Positions 37,566 through 52,736 of a stretch of 64,000 nt of DNA are shown here, piece after piece. Position 1 is the stretch's first letter. Every line of letters begins with the position of its first letter. A program made the position numbers and the translations under genes. The DNA is taken from positions 22,956,990 through 23,020,989 of the forward strand of contig CP141139.1 of NCBI GenBank assembly GCA_035236585.1, read 5' to 3'. The DNA is from Warburgia ugandensis. Its lineage: Eukaryota > Streptophyta > Magnoliopsida > Canellales > Canellaceae. Under the pieces are notes generated by a model, which was not told where the DNA came from, ran no database searches, and saw only the letters and a program-made list of their open reading frames with translations.

Positions 37566-40500
37566 ACTCGGCCACTAGTTTAAGGGTGGTATGGGGAGTT
37601 ATTTTATGGTTGACACCATATTTTTTCATTAAATTAAAAAACACTTTATTACAAAAGTGTTTTCCCCCATCACTTATTATTGCTCTTAGAGTACTAAACA
37701 TTACAAAGATATTTTCTTTTAATAATTTTACCACAACCTTGTGGTCATTAGTTTTACATGGTATATCCACCAACTACTTGGACACATAGTCCACTCCCAC
37801 TAGGATGTAAAGATTTTCAAAAGAATTAGAAAAGGGTCCCATGCAATCTATTCCCTAAACATCGAATCGCTCTACAATGAGGATTGGGTTTAAGGGCATC
37901 ATATGTCTCCTTCCCAGACTACCTAATCTTTGACAACATCACCATACCAAGGCAACTGGAAAATATGTAATAACTGTTCATCCAAGAAGGATTCAGTTGT
38001 AGGCATGTAATCACTAATACGCTCTACACTAGTCTAGATAAGTGTAAGTCAAACTCTTGTAACAGTAGTATCCAATGGATCAACCTAAGGTTCACATCTT
38101 TTTTAGAAAGGAGGTACTTTAGTGCCATGTGATTCAAGTACACTATAAATTTAGACCCTAAAAAGTAAGGTCTAAACTTATCCAAAGCAAACAATACAGC
38201 TAACAACTCTCTCTGTTGTTGAATAATTAAGTTGTTCATCATTTAGTGTTTTAGTAGCATAATATATTACATGGGGAAGTTTATCGATGCACTACCCCAA
38301 ACAACTACAATGTCATAATTCGATGCATCAAACATAATCTCAAATGGTGCATTCCAATCTGGTGGTCAGATAATGGGTGCGAAAATTTGGTTGACCTTGA
38401 GTCACTCAAATGCTTTCTTATAGTCCTCATCAAAGTAAATAGTGGCCTCCTTTGTAAGTAAATTATAGAGGGGCTTGGCAATTCTGCTAAAATCCTTGAT
38501 AAAGCATCTATTAAAGACAACATGTCCCTAAAAGGAGCAAATTTCTTTAATCGAGCTTGGTGGAGGTAGGTTGGCTATTAAATCCACTTTTGCCTTATCA
38601 ACTTCTATCTTATGTGGCCTAAAACTATCCCACTTTATACCATAAAATGGCTCTTTTTCCAACTTAAAAAAGGATTTTTCTCCTGACACCTTGCTAGAAC
38701 TAACTTTAATTGGTGTAGGCATTCATCAAATGATGCCCCAAATACTAAAAAGTCATCCATAAACACCTTAACAAACCTTTCTACCATATTAAAGAAAATG
38801 CTCAACATACACCTTTGAAATGTAGCTAGACTGTTACAAAGTCCAAAAGGCATATGTTTGTATGTAAAGGTTCCAAAGGGGAAAGTGAAGGTGGACTTCT
38901 CCTAATCCTCGGGTGCTATAGGAATCTAATTATAAATGGAATATCCATCCAGAAAATAGTAATAACTATGTCTGACCAATCTCTCTAGGATTTTCAATGA
39001 AGGGTAGAGGAAAGTGATCTTTCCTTGTGACTACATTCAACTTTTGATAGTCAACACAAACTCTCCACCTGATGGTCATGCGAGTGGATAGTAATTCATT
39101 CTCCTCATTTTAACTACCGTCATCCCTAATTTCTTGGGTACAACATGAATGAGGCTAACCCAAGTGGTGTCAGAGATAGGGTATGTCATGCTGACATTTA
39201 GAAGCATAAGGACTTCATCTCTGATCACATCCTTCATGTGGGGATTAAGTCATCTTTGAGTATCCCTAAAAGGTTTTTGCATTTTCTTTTAGCAATATCA
39301 TGTACATGCAGACGGCTGGACTAATCCATTTTATATTTATCATTGTCCACCCTATAGTAGTTTTATGTTCCTAAAGGACATATACAAGTTTACCCTCATG
39401 TTCATTATCTAAATTTGATACTATTGTCACAAGTAAGGTTTCTTCTAGGCCTAGATATGAATATTTCAAGTTGTCGGGCAAGGGTTTAAGGTCCAGAGAT
39501 GGTGGTTGCTCTATTGAGGGTATGGGGATAGATTCAAAAGGTGAGAGTGGTTCCACATAAGGACCCCAGTTGGAGGTATCCATGATTGGAGCAGACTCTA
39601 GAAGGTAGTTTACCTCCTCAATAAACTTGTCTAGAACAAATTCTCCATTAAAATGCATGATACAAGCCTCTAGTGGGCCAGATATGGACAATGCTAGATG
39701 AATGTCATTAATTAGACTCTAGATCAAATTGACATCGCAAGAATCATCAAGGTCTAAATGTTGTTGATTGGAGTTAAATATATTTAGCTTAACTTTCATG
39801 TTGTCAAATGACAATTTCATTACACCATTCCTACAGTTAATAATAGTAGTGAATGTTGCCAAGAATGAACATCCAAGGATGACTAGAATTTGACTGCTGA
39901 GATCAGATACAAGTTGGGTGTCAAGTACAATGAAATCAATTGGGTAATAAAACTGGTCCACCTGTATCAAGACATCTTCAACCAAACCATAGGGTATCTT
40001 CACATATCTATCCACTAATTATAGCATGCTAGTGGTTGGTTTTAACTCACCTAGTCTTAGGTTAGGCAGAGTATGGAAACAATTTAACACTCGGCCCTAG
40101 GTCAAGTAATGCCCTATCTATGGCATGATCTCCAATAACATAGGAAATGGTAAGATACCCTAGGTCTCTAAACTTTGGTGGGGTCTTGTGTTGAATCATA
40201 GAGCTTACCTACTCGGTGAGGAAAGCTTTCTTTTGTACATTTAGACATGTTTAAATACATGTTGATTTGGACATGTTTAAATACATCCATTATCTCGTTG
40301 AAATTTGTTTCCATTCTAACCTTGTTTAGTAACTGAGGAAAAGGGGCTTTAGGCACACAGGGTGCCTCCACTATAAGTTCTACAAGGTTTTTCTATCTTT
40401 TCTCTTTCTCATGTGTTTGGTTGCCTCTTTCTCCTAGTTTCATTAGCTTGCCCTACTTTATTATTGATCTGTCAACCACTCCTAAGGGTGGTTATAGACT

Positions 40501-40672
40501 TGGCATGCTCATGACGGTTAAGGTTTTGAGAACTTGACCATATCTCAATTTGACCCTTTGAGTTAGGGATGGGTTGACTAGGGAACTAACCCTTTCGTCT
40601 ATTATGTAGTTCAACTAACAATTGGCTTACTTGCATATCTAACTTGGCTATGGCTTGAGAGTCGACATGGGT
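37566..40672 (-). pseudogene. Athila-like Ty3 pol and gag C-terminus, broken
   Basis: Read on the minus strand from high to low coordinates. The gag C-terminus (MQVSQLL, 40,600-40,640) is followed by a protease with DLG active-site motif (ALLDLGPSV, about 40,093-40,120). The protease body is at 39,720-40,015 (LVEDVLIQVDQFYYPIDF, ILGCSFLAT). RT follows (MPFGLCNSLATFQRCM, FMDD box, about 38,640-38,853), then RNase H (38,024-38,242). Integrase is at 37,566-37,990 (VGVDYVSK, CKTNDHKVVVKLL, ISDGGKHFCNK). Many stops and frameshifts break it, including a stop replacing the Trp after VDYVSK. FMDD and DLG are characteristic of the Athila lineage. The 5' side is cut by the RTE LINE, the 3' side by LTR E. 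Confidence 0.9.
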
Positions 40673-40689
40673 TGAATGTCTACTATAAT

Positions 40690-43388
40690 TTTGCAACTAG
40701 TGTAAAATTATGGTATGTAGGAAAGGATGATAACGGAAATGACATAGGAATAATAGTGGATAAGGAATTAAAGGATAAAGTTGTGCACGTTAAAAGAATC
40801 AGTGATAGAATTATAATAATAAAACTTGTTCTAGGAGAGCAAATTATAAATGTTATAAGTGCATGCGCACCACAAGTAGGGTTACAAGATATAATCAAGA
40901 GATAGTTTTGGGAAGATATGGAGAGAGTCATGTAAGAAATTCCCAATAATGAGGGGATATTTATAAGCGCAAACTTAAATGGCCACCTAGGAAAAGAAAA
41001 GGAAGGATATGATAGAATACATGGAGAGTGTAGTATAGGTCAATGAAATGAGATGCGCAAGAATATCCTCGATTTTGCTTTGTCATATACTTGGTCATTG
41101 CAAATACACTCTTTAAGAAGAGGGATGAACACTTAATAACCTTTAAAAGTGGACTTCATAAAAGGCAAATAGACTTTTTTTTACTTATGAATAATGAACG
41201 ATCTATGTGTAAGGATTGTAAGGTGATACCCTGTGAGAGTTTAACCTCACAACATAGGTTAATGGTTATAGATATCCATATCAAAAGATGGAAAAAAAGA
41301 AATGAACTTAATAGGTATCCAAAAATTAAGTGGTGGAACTTAAAAGGAGAGAAAATAACCTCATTCACAAATAAGTTGATGGTAGAAGGAAATTGGAATT
41401 ATGAAACAGAAGTAAATACCATGTGAATTAATATTGCTGAGTCCATTAAGAAAGTGGCAAAAGATGTCTTAAGAGTACCTAAAGGTAAAAGGCAATTAGT
41501 AAAGAAAACATAGTGGTAGAGTGAAACTGTGCAAAAAGTTATTAAAGAAAAAAGGATGTGTTTTAAAGCTTGGCAGAAGACAAGAAATAATGAAAACTAT
41601 GAACAATATAAGAATGCTAAAAAGGTTGTTAAGAGAATAGTAAGTGAGGCTAAACTTAAAGCATATGATGAGCTCTATAATAGACTCAGAAAGAGAAGGT
41701 GAGAAAGATGTGTTTAAACTTGCAAACGTAAGAGAACAGAAGGGTAAGGACTTAGATCATGTTAGGTGCATTAGAAGCAATGATAAAAAGGTATTGGTTA
41801 AAGATGATGAGATCAAACAAAGGTGGGAAACATACTTTTAAAATTTGTTAAATGACAATAGCTCTGAGAATATAGGGATTGAAAATACTATAAATCTAAA
41901 TAACATTGGATATTATAGATATGAACATAGGATTAGAATACTTGAAGTGAAAGAGGCCTTGAAAAAGATGAAATCAGGAAAGGCCCTCAGGCCCATGGGG
42001 CCCAATGGTATACTAATAGAGGTTTGGAAGCATATGGGAGATACTGGGGCAGTTTGGTTGACCAAGTTGTTTAACAAGATTATAAAATTAAAGAAAATGC
42101 CAAATGAGTGGAAGAAAAGCTCTATTGTACCAATTTATAAGAATAAAGGAGACATACAAAGCTGCACTAATTATCGAGGGATCAAACTTATGAGCCACAC
42201 TATGAAACTTTTTGAAAGAGTGATTGAGAAGAGGCTATGACCTAAAACAAGTGTATCGAAGAATCAGTTTGGTTTTATGCCTAGAAGGTCTACCATGGAA
42301 GCTATTTTCTTACCAAGACAATTAGTAGAGAAATATAGGGTGAAGATAAAAGACCTCCACATGGTCTTTATCGACTTAGAGAAAGCTTATGATAGAGTCC
42401 CTAGAGAGTTAATATGGAGGGTGTTGGGCAGTAAAGGGGTTTTGCAGGAGTATATAGACATAATTAAAGATATGTATGAGGGAGTGGTAACAAATGTTAA
42501 GACCACTAGTGACGAGACTGGTGATTTTCCTGTCACTGTAGGATTGCACCAAGGATCAACAATGAGCCCATACCTTTTCACATTGGTTATGGATGAGTTA
42601 ACAAAACATCTGCACAAGGATATTCCTTGGTGCATGCTATTTGCAGATGATATAGTCTTACTTGATGAGATAAGGGAGGGTAACATAAAGGTAGAGTTAT
42701 GGAGAGAAGCATTAGAATCTAAAGGATTTAAAATTAGCCAAACTAAGACAGAATATATGGAATGCAATTTTAGCATGGAGAGGAGTAGGAGTTGAACACC
42801 AGTCATGATTGATAACCAAGAAGTCCCTATAAAAGACCACTTTTGGTACTTAGGATCAATGATTCATGAGAGTGGTGAGATTGAGAGGGAGGTTACCCAG
42901 AGAATCCAAGCAGAATGGAACAAATGGAGATGTGTATCTAGAGTTTCACTTGAACTAAAAGGAAAATTCTATAGGATGGCCATAAGGCTAGCCATGCTCT
43001 ATGGATCAGAGTATTGGGTAATTAAGGTACACCATGCTCATAGGATGAGCTTCATAGAAATGAGGATGTTAAGATGAATGAGTGGTAAGACAAGAAAGGA
43101 TAGAATTAGAAATGAAAATATTAGAGAAAATTTAGGGGTAGCACCAATAGGTAACAAGATGAGGGAGATTAGACTTAGATGGTTTATATATTTTCAAAGA
43201 AGACCAATAATGACACCGGTTAGAAGGAGTGAGGCAATACAAGTAGAAGGTTCTAAAAGGGCAAGGGGAAGGCCTAAAAGAACGTGGATAGAAGTGGTGA
43301 GAAAAGATTTAAAAACTTTGGGACTAAATGAAGTCATGGTACTTAATAGAGAGAAATGGAGGAATAAGATTCATGTGGCCAACCCCTA
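40690..43388 (+). pseudogene. RTE LINE endonuclease-reverse transcriptase pseudogene
   Basis: Order on the plus strand: partial APE-type endonuclease (LWYVGKDDNG near 40,705; ISACAPQVG near 40,856; NGHLGKEKEGYDR near 40,980), a shift of frame near 41,085 (ISQHRL-like end of the domain), a linker, then reverse transcriptase. RT signatures are [43 protein letters not shown] and [10 protein letters not shown] with the catalytic FADD at 42,640-42,651. The C-terminal region (MLYGSEYW, RWFIYFQRRP, RGRPKRTWIE, IHVANP) is typical of plant RTE proteins. In-frame stops include 40,903, 40,933, 41,044, 42,238 and 43,075. Several are explained by CGA-to-TGA or TGG-to-TGA changes. It encodes no functional enzyme. 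Confidence 0.9.
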
Positions 43389-43403
43389 ATTGGGATAAGG
43401 TCT

Positions 43404-45755
<2,352 letters not shown>

Positions 45756-45756
45756 C

Positions 45757-45777
45757 TCCTTGGCAATGGTGCCAAAA
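45757..45777 (-). other. Primer-binding site of the Athila-like element (tRNA-Asp type)
   Basis: The minus strand reads tttggcaccattgccaagga, two transitions or so from the tggcgccgttgcc(g)gggga used by Athila/Tat elements and thought to pair with tRNA-Asp. It sits a few bases inside the LTR end at 45,783 and fixes element orientation as minus. Confidence 0.85.
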
Positions 45778-45782
45778 CTTAT

Positions 45783-47228
45783 TGTTGTTTTAAATAAAAC
45801 TTACAAGTGCATGAATGTTTTGCAATATAGCATATGAGTGAGGTCGATCCCACGAGGTGTTGAACTAATGTGATACCAGTGATCCCTACTTTAAACTATC
45901 TAACCTAGTTAAAATTCAAGAGATATTTTTAACCTAAACTAGAAGTGAAAATTAACACATGAATTTGGAAACCAAGCAAAAACAAGAGACATGCTAAATT
46001 TAAATCTTTCTTAAAATATGCACTTTCTAAAATTAAAATTTTTCCTAAATTAAAAACTTCTAATTTTATGACTTTTTTAACTAAAAACTTTCTAAAGGGA
46101 AACTTTCCTAAAATGCAATTTATCAACTTTCCTAAACTCCTTTCCTTAACATGAATTTAACAACTAATTTAAGGGAAGTGTGCTTTAACAAACTACTTTC
46201 CTAATCATGTAAAAAAAAAAAAAAAACCTAAGCAATCAAATCAACTACTTTAACAAGTGTGACAAAATTAATTACTTTCCAAACTAACTAAGATGCAAAC
46301 TAATGAAATCTAACTACAACTAAACATGAGAAATAAAGGAAAACTTATCACTAACAAACAATGAAAGGAAAACTACCAAGCATCATGCATTTAACCATGG
46401 AATAGCATGCATGATTCATTGGATAGGAGTGGATTTAATCAACTAATTTGGAAACCTAAGCATGTTATCTATTTTTAACATTAAGTAAACTATCTGACAA
46501 TTTAGTGGGCTATTGAAAAATCAAGTGAATATGAGTAGTACGGTGCTGGAAATTAACATAAACCATTCATGAAAACAAATTCCAACAGCATGGTAATTGA
46601 ATCACTCAATGAATAGCACATGTAAAACATGGAATTAATCACTTCTAATGCAATCAAACATTAAATAACAAAGATAATTGACCGCTAGACACATACATGA
46701 ATTGAAAATTCTAACTAACTTTATTGAATCAAATAAAAAATTCATCAACATAATAACCCATACATATAATCCAAATCTGAAATTTAAATGCTATTACAAT
46801 GATGTTCACTTAATCTTAATCAATCTTTAAATATAAGCCAATTTCTTCTTCAATTGTTCTAACATTTACTCGTGAACAAGTATGAGTGAAATTAAGGGAA
46901 AATCCTATGGAATACTAAGGAAACAACCAATGGAACTTAAGTAACCAAAGCTGAAAATCAAGAGGGCTGAAAGAGAATAAAGATGTAAAGAAAGTTAAAG
47001 AGCAAAACTAGATTCAAGATGACTTCCCTTGGCTATCACTCCAAAGGAAAATTAGCCTTGAATTTTAGTTTAAAAGTAAGGAAAGATAAGGGAAAACAAA
47101 GTAAACTAGCACCAAAAGAAGTAAATTCCAACAAAGAGAACAAAGAACTTAACCAACCTTTAAGGATGAATCAAAAACCCCAAAAAGTCATAGGTTGAAC
47201 ACTTGAAGAAGAATCAACACCCTGGAAG
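45783..47228 (-). repeat. 5' LTR of the Athila-like element, first part
   Basis: Starts tgttgttttaaataaaac next to the primer-binding site and runs into LTR F at 47,229. About 610 bp are shared with the fragment at 25,953-26,560. The LTR resumes at 61,136 beyond F. No gene is present in it. Confidence 0.8.
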
Positions 47229-48223
47229 TGTGACGAGCCGGGTTTTTGTAACACATTTTGTAATACATTTTTCAAAGGTAAGGCCCTTAGTAGTAAAAAA
47301 AAATCGCAAAACAAAGCAGGCAAAAAAAAAAAAAATTTAACTTGTTTTGAAAAACCCAAGTCATCACTTCATACAGAACATAAGTAGAATTTTCTACAAG
47401 ATAAAATTCTGTTGAAGGAATATACTTCTATTAAATTCCATCATCCATCCAATGGGTCACAGTATAGCCCGAGTATCAGTACAATACTTGGCCAAATTAC
47501 ATAATCCAAACTTCAAACCTCACCATACATTAAAAACTCTCAATACAATACAATCCTCTCAAATAAAATACATGTCTTCAAGGGATATACCCTGATTGAT
47601 TATTCTTCCAAGCCTCCTTAAGTCTTGAGCTCCTAATTCTCCTTCTCTGTATCCGAGATATTGTAAACATTGAAACATGTGCAATATCTCAATAAGCTAT
47701 GCTTGGTGGGGGATTTCATGAAGCATAAAACTTTGACAGTATAATCCTAATATTTCATAATCCCATTATTCATACTCATGGAGCAATCTCTTTGCTTTGT
47801 CATATATGTACATCCTTACACATACATATATGGTATACGGCATATAGATATATACATATGGTCAAAACCGTGAAAAATAGTTAATATCTCAAAACATAAT
47901 CAATATCCAACTTATGCTGAGTTGATAAATCATCCATACATACTGACAATATATATGCAATCTAAATAATCCTATATTTTTTATCATGTCTATATTCTTT
48001 ATCTAATCTTGTCCTTTGATATAAAGGATCTAGATCTTGTGTCCGATCATGATCGATCTTCCTTAGATAGTGTTTATCCTATTGATCAATAGATCTGATG
48101 GTTATAATGATCTTCTAATCTTTCAAATCTAAGTATTTTCTATTCTAAGTCTTTGTGTATTCCTTTCTTTGATCTTGATCTTTCATAAATCCTTTGATCA
48201 ACAATTTATGCTTGTTGATAAAG

Positions 48224-48381
48224 ATCAAGGGCTTAGATCTTCTATCATCTAGTTCATCTTTGATCCAAGTTTAGTTGTTTGATCATCCCTAAGGAGGATG
48301 ATATCAAGGGCTTAGATCTTCTATCATCTAGTTCATCTTTGATCCAAGCTTAGTGGTTTGATCATCCCTAAGGAGGATGAT
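48224..48381. repeat. 79-bp tandem duplication in LTR F
   Basis: The block atcaagggcttagatcttct...ctaaggaggatgat occurs at 48,224-48,302 and 48,303-48,381 with very few differences. The related LTR G carries it once (about 63,101-63,179), so the duplication arose in F's lineage. Confidence 0.85.
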
Positions 48382-50406
48382 CTTGGTTCTCTTCCTTGAA
48401 TCATAATTGATCAAGGGTTCAGATCTTCTATTCTATTAGATCTAAGTTGCAAGCAATATACATATATCATCATCAAGAAGTATTTATTTCTTTTTATTGT
48501 TCTTGATCATTCAAGATACAATGGATCTTGTTTGATCATCCTTATCTTACTTACAATTTTCATTAGGGTTAGATCATTTACTAACCTTTTATACTCTTAT
48601 TATTATTATTCAACCAGTTAATGTTTTACTAGCTGAAGTTGAAGATAACTTATTTCAACCTAAGTATAGACTACTCCTCTTATTTCCAATTGGCTAAGGC
48701 TTACTAGCTGAGTGGGTGAACACAAAGTGGTTGCTTCAATCGTCATGTAAGGAGGCGTTTAGACCTCACAAACATCAACGGAAGGTAGGGGAAGAGCGAG
48801 GCTCTATTAGAAAACCCCCTTAACCATCATATTCAACATTCTTTAGAGTGGCCTTAGCTCAACCTTTCATAAGGTTTCTATGAGCATGTTAACCCTAAGT
48901 ACTCTTTCTAATTGATTTTAATTAAGTCCAGAAACATTTAAAATATCATTCATGGGGTTTATTATTCTCCTAGTTTGGGCTAAGGATTTGATAATCCTTA
49001 TATTGTCCTACTAACTATATCTCTTACTAATTAAGTCCAAGTCAAATAATTCACTCTTATTTGTGTCCTGAAACTCTACTTTCTCATTAGATTCCATTTT
49101 TGGTGTTTTATGCTCTTTATCTCATAACTATTTTAACAATTAAATCTAATAAAATTTAACCATAAATGAATTATAACTTTAAAGCATAAAACTACATAAT
49201 TGAACAACCTAATGATAATGGTACAAGGTACTTAAGATTACACTAGCATGATTTCTAACTAATATACTTTATCTTATAAACTCAAATTAAACTATCATGG
49301 ACCTAAGGTACCATCTCATACCATAGTCTAATCTAACATGAAATCCTAGCATGGGCCTAAGTTACAATTACATGAAATCATACCCACATGGTCCTAAAAT
49401 AATTAAATCTATCAAATTATAACAATCTAATAACACATAAGACATAACATGCTAAATTTAAGAAATATCATGCTTTATAACATAAATCACATTTACAATA
49501 ATATTATCAAATAAAAGAAAATGAAACTAATTAGATTAAGATTATTAGAAACCTTTACTTATGATCCAACCATTAGATCTTAGATTTTTTAATTTTAAAT
49601 CAAGGTTTTAATTAATTTTAAGGCTTTTACTCCATTAAGGTCCAAGATCATATTCCTTTGTTTTTAATCATATTCAATCCATGATTTCAATAGACTCCAT
49701 CATAATATCATTCATTCAATCCATCCTAAGGGACTGATCATACTTGATCTTATTGATCAAGTGATCCCTTTGTATTTTTAAGGTTTTTCTACCATAAAGG
49801 TTAGATCCCTCAATTTCTCTTGGATATGTCCAAATCAATCATGGATATCACTTGCTTTTAACATTATAACATTAGTAATTTAGATCCCCAAGATCTTATC
49901 ATCTCATATCATGAAGATCATGAAAATTAGAAACTTAATTCTTGAGAACAGAAAGTTTATGAAATGTTTTTATCAATATTATGGTTTCAGAAGAAAATAG
50001 ACATTATAAGCTTTCCATAGCTTCTTTCTGATCTCAATTTAGAGTTCAAATGACTCCATAATTGAACTGTGAAGCTGTAATGACTCCAATTTTGTAATAT
50101 TAAAATTCCAAGTTTAGCAATGAAAAGCTCAGTTTTTAAAAAAAAGGGCATTTTAGTCATTTCACTATTCACCTTGATTCAACCCAGAAATTTGGTTTTA
50201 TAAATGGTTCCATTTGATGCGTCTCGGAAAAAGGAATCCAACGAGACCAAAATTACCCAAAACGGAGTTAAAATGAGCAAGATATGGCCCTTTGAAGTTC
50301 AGGGGCAAAACTGTAAATTTTACAAAAATGATTTAACCTGCAAAACACAAGGGCCCATTTTGATATGGGCACCCCTTCATCTTCAACCTCTAGAGGGTTC
50401 TAGAAC

Positions 50407-50434
50407 GGCGGTGATTGGAGGAGAAATCACCGCC
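50407..50434. promoter_or_regulatory. GGCGGTGATT hairpin upstream of the left LTR TATA box
   Basis: Arms ggcggtgatt (50,407-50,416) and aatcaccgcc (50,425-50,434) form a perfect 10-bp inverted repeat with an 8-base loop, about 70 bp before the TATA box. It is also intact at 57,504-57,531 in the right LTR. Confidence 0.6.
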
Positions 50435-50501
50435 ATTCTGGAGGTTTCTCCACCGCCATTCAAAGGCGATGAGAGCCCCCTCTAGAACCCTCTCTTAGCT
50501 C

Positions 50502-50509
50502 TATAAATA
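50502..50509 (+). promoter_or_regulatory. TATA box of the left LTR
   Basis: TATAAATA lies in the centre of an 18-bp inverted repeat, agctctat-aa-atagagct (50,497-50,514). The same is found at 57,599-57,606 in the right LTR and on the minus strand at 22,525-22,532 in solo LTR C. Transcription would be expected to start about 30 bp downstream. Confidence 0.75.
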
Positions 50510-52597
50510 GAGCTCTTGGGTGCCTCTAATGGCAGCCCAAAACGTTGGAGAAAACCCATCGTGGAGCAGTAACCTAGGGGAGAAAACGTGGAGAGAAAAC
50601 CAGCCACGAAGCAAGTACGCTCAAAAACTCCCCAAACCTATCTCACCCATAGTCCTAGGCTCAGTTTCCCTAGGTTTCTGCATGAAAATCCATGGGGAAT
50701 AGGCCTCTAGGGAGTCACCAAGGACCCTAGGACGTCCCCAGGGCCGCACTGGTTTGACAAGGTCAAACCAGGGTGACCTGAGGACGACCCGGGTCCCTAA
50801 TGAGCAGGACAATCCAATAGGAACGTCCCACGTCGACCCGCTGAGGCGCACACCACAGACGCACAGCGCGCTAGCAGGGCGTCATTTTTTTGGTTCCTTA
50901 AGGAAGTCGGGGTGCACGTCATAGACGCGCAGTGCCTTAGCATTCCGTCTTTTTATTTTTAAGACTCCTATATACGTACGACACTAAAATGCTTATAACT
51001 TGAGATCTAGAGCTCCGATTGAGGTGCTGCAAAAGGAGTTGTGTCCGTGTCAATGACGCAAACACATCCAAACTATAAAATCCCTGATCAAGGCCCAATC
51101 AAATGTGGGCATGACCCTTAGAATAGGATGGTGGCGCGTGGCCACTAGAACATTGGAAAACTGAGGATACCAAGGCCCAATTAGGACCTTAGGACACCCA
51201 TAGGCATACGGATGGAATGCCTAAGTAATAAGACCAATTACTCTAAAACTCATAAAAGAAAGGCCAAACTAATTCTTGATTCCCCAAACCATGATCAAGA
51301 GCGTCCGAGGACAAAAGGGTTAGCGCGACCTAGCCAGCTAGGTGCTCTATCACTATTAGATTCTTTTAAAAGAACTACTATTGTTTTGAGAACATATGTT
51401 TTAAATATATGACTTGATTTGCATGACTTAATTCAACATGCATGATAAATGCTTTGTACATAGCCATATTTTGAAATGATTGCATATACATTATGCACAT
51501 ATATGTGTTGCAAACAAGTGCATACATTGCATGATTTAAGTACTTGCAAAGATTGCATGTCCTTGAAGGTTGCCAAAAGACGCTGGAGTGCCGAGGGCCA
51601 GGCAATTGTGAGGGACCCAAAGAGGACAAGTTTTAACAAGAGGTTTTGGCTTATTTAATCTTATGTGATTTGGGCAAGTAAGCCCGTGGGTGCTATGCCG
51701 AGGGGTCTGGGTTGGCCACCCAGCCTCTACCACTATTAGGTGGATGGGTACCACGCCCAAAAAGAGGCAAGTCTCTACGTCGACTGCATGTGGTACAGGG
51801 GGCTACCACTGGTGTCACGGCACTGGGTCGACGTGTCATAGGCCCCGTGGAGGCTATGACCGAGTGTCCTCAAGTACCCGGGGACCACACGGCGAGGAGG
51901 TCGTGCGCATAGTGGACCCTATGGTTTGATGATTTATGTGCATTGCATATGGCATGATATGAGGTTGGTCGACCATACCATACTAGAGATCCATGAGTTG
52001 GACTCCATGAAGCATATATTGCATATCATGATGTTATCATATATATATATATATATGATACTTTCAATTTTGGATTATGTGATCTTTTAAGTCATTAGTA
52101 TTTCAGTTTGATAATGGATTCTTATACTGATATTGAACTCGAGTATTCAAACATACACATGTTTTGAATGAGCATATGATTTTAAAATATCTCATGCATT
52201 TATAAAACTAGTAGTGATAGGCTCCTACTGAGTATAGTATATACTCACCTAATCCTCAACATTTTTCAGATACAAAGTAAATACTTAAGGGCAAGGAACG
52301 TTTGTACTAAGAGACACAGACTAAGTACAAGTAAGTAAACCCCTATCTTATCTTTCAATGTTACTTGATTGTAGTTACTCTCTAATAGCTGGGGCTGTGA
52401 TTAACACTTTCTTGGGAATAATATTGATTTAAACTTTGTCATGTCTAAATAAATTAAGAATGTGTTTGGACACTCAAGGTTTTTATGAAAGGTTGTTTTC
52501 CAAATGAGAAAGATTTTCATGCATTTCATATTTATAAAACAAGAGATCTCGCCTTTTTATCAAAATTGCATCATATAAAAACCTGGGTCGTGATAGT

Positions 52598-52609
52598 TGG
52601 TATCAGAGC
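52598..52609 (+). other. Primer-binding site of the Tekay-type element (tRNA-iMet)
   Basis: tggtatcagagc, the exact canonical complement of the 3' end of initiator tRNA-Met, begins two bases after the left LTR. It primes minus-strand DNA synthesis. Confidence 0.92.
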
Positions 52610-52736
52610 ATGGTTTAACGTTACTCACAGCCCAATTATGAGGAGAATAACTTATAATCAATTTTCATCCATGAAAGAGTAAGGGGTAGTAGGATAACAC
52701 AAAACTGAGATTTGGTGAATTGCCTTGTGATTACAA

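Larger units (their letters stand above)
50076..52595 (+). repeat. Left LTR of the Tekay-type element
   Basis: From tgtaatgactcc to gggtcgtgata (the right LTR has gtgaca, so the last CA has become TA). It is 2,520 bp. Compared with the right LTR it has a small insertion near its start and lacks 99 bp of palindromic sequence near 50,829. Most other differences are transitions. It contains a TATA box at 50,502-50,509, an upstream hairpin and a (TA)n run near 52,039. Confidence 0.95.
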
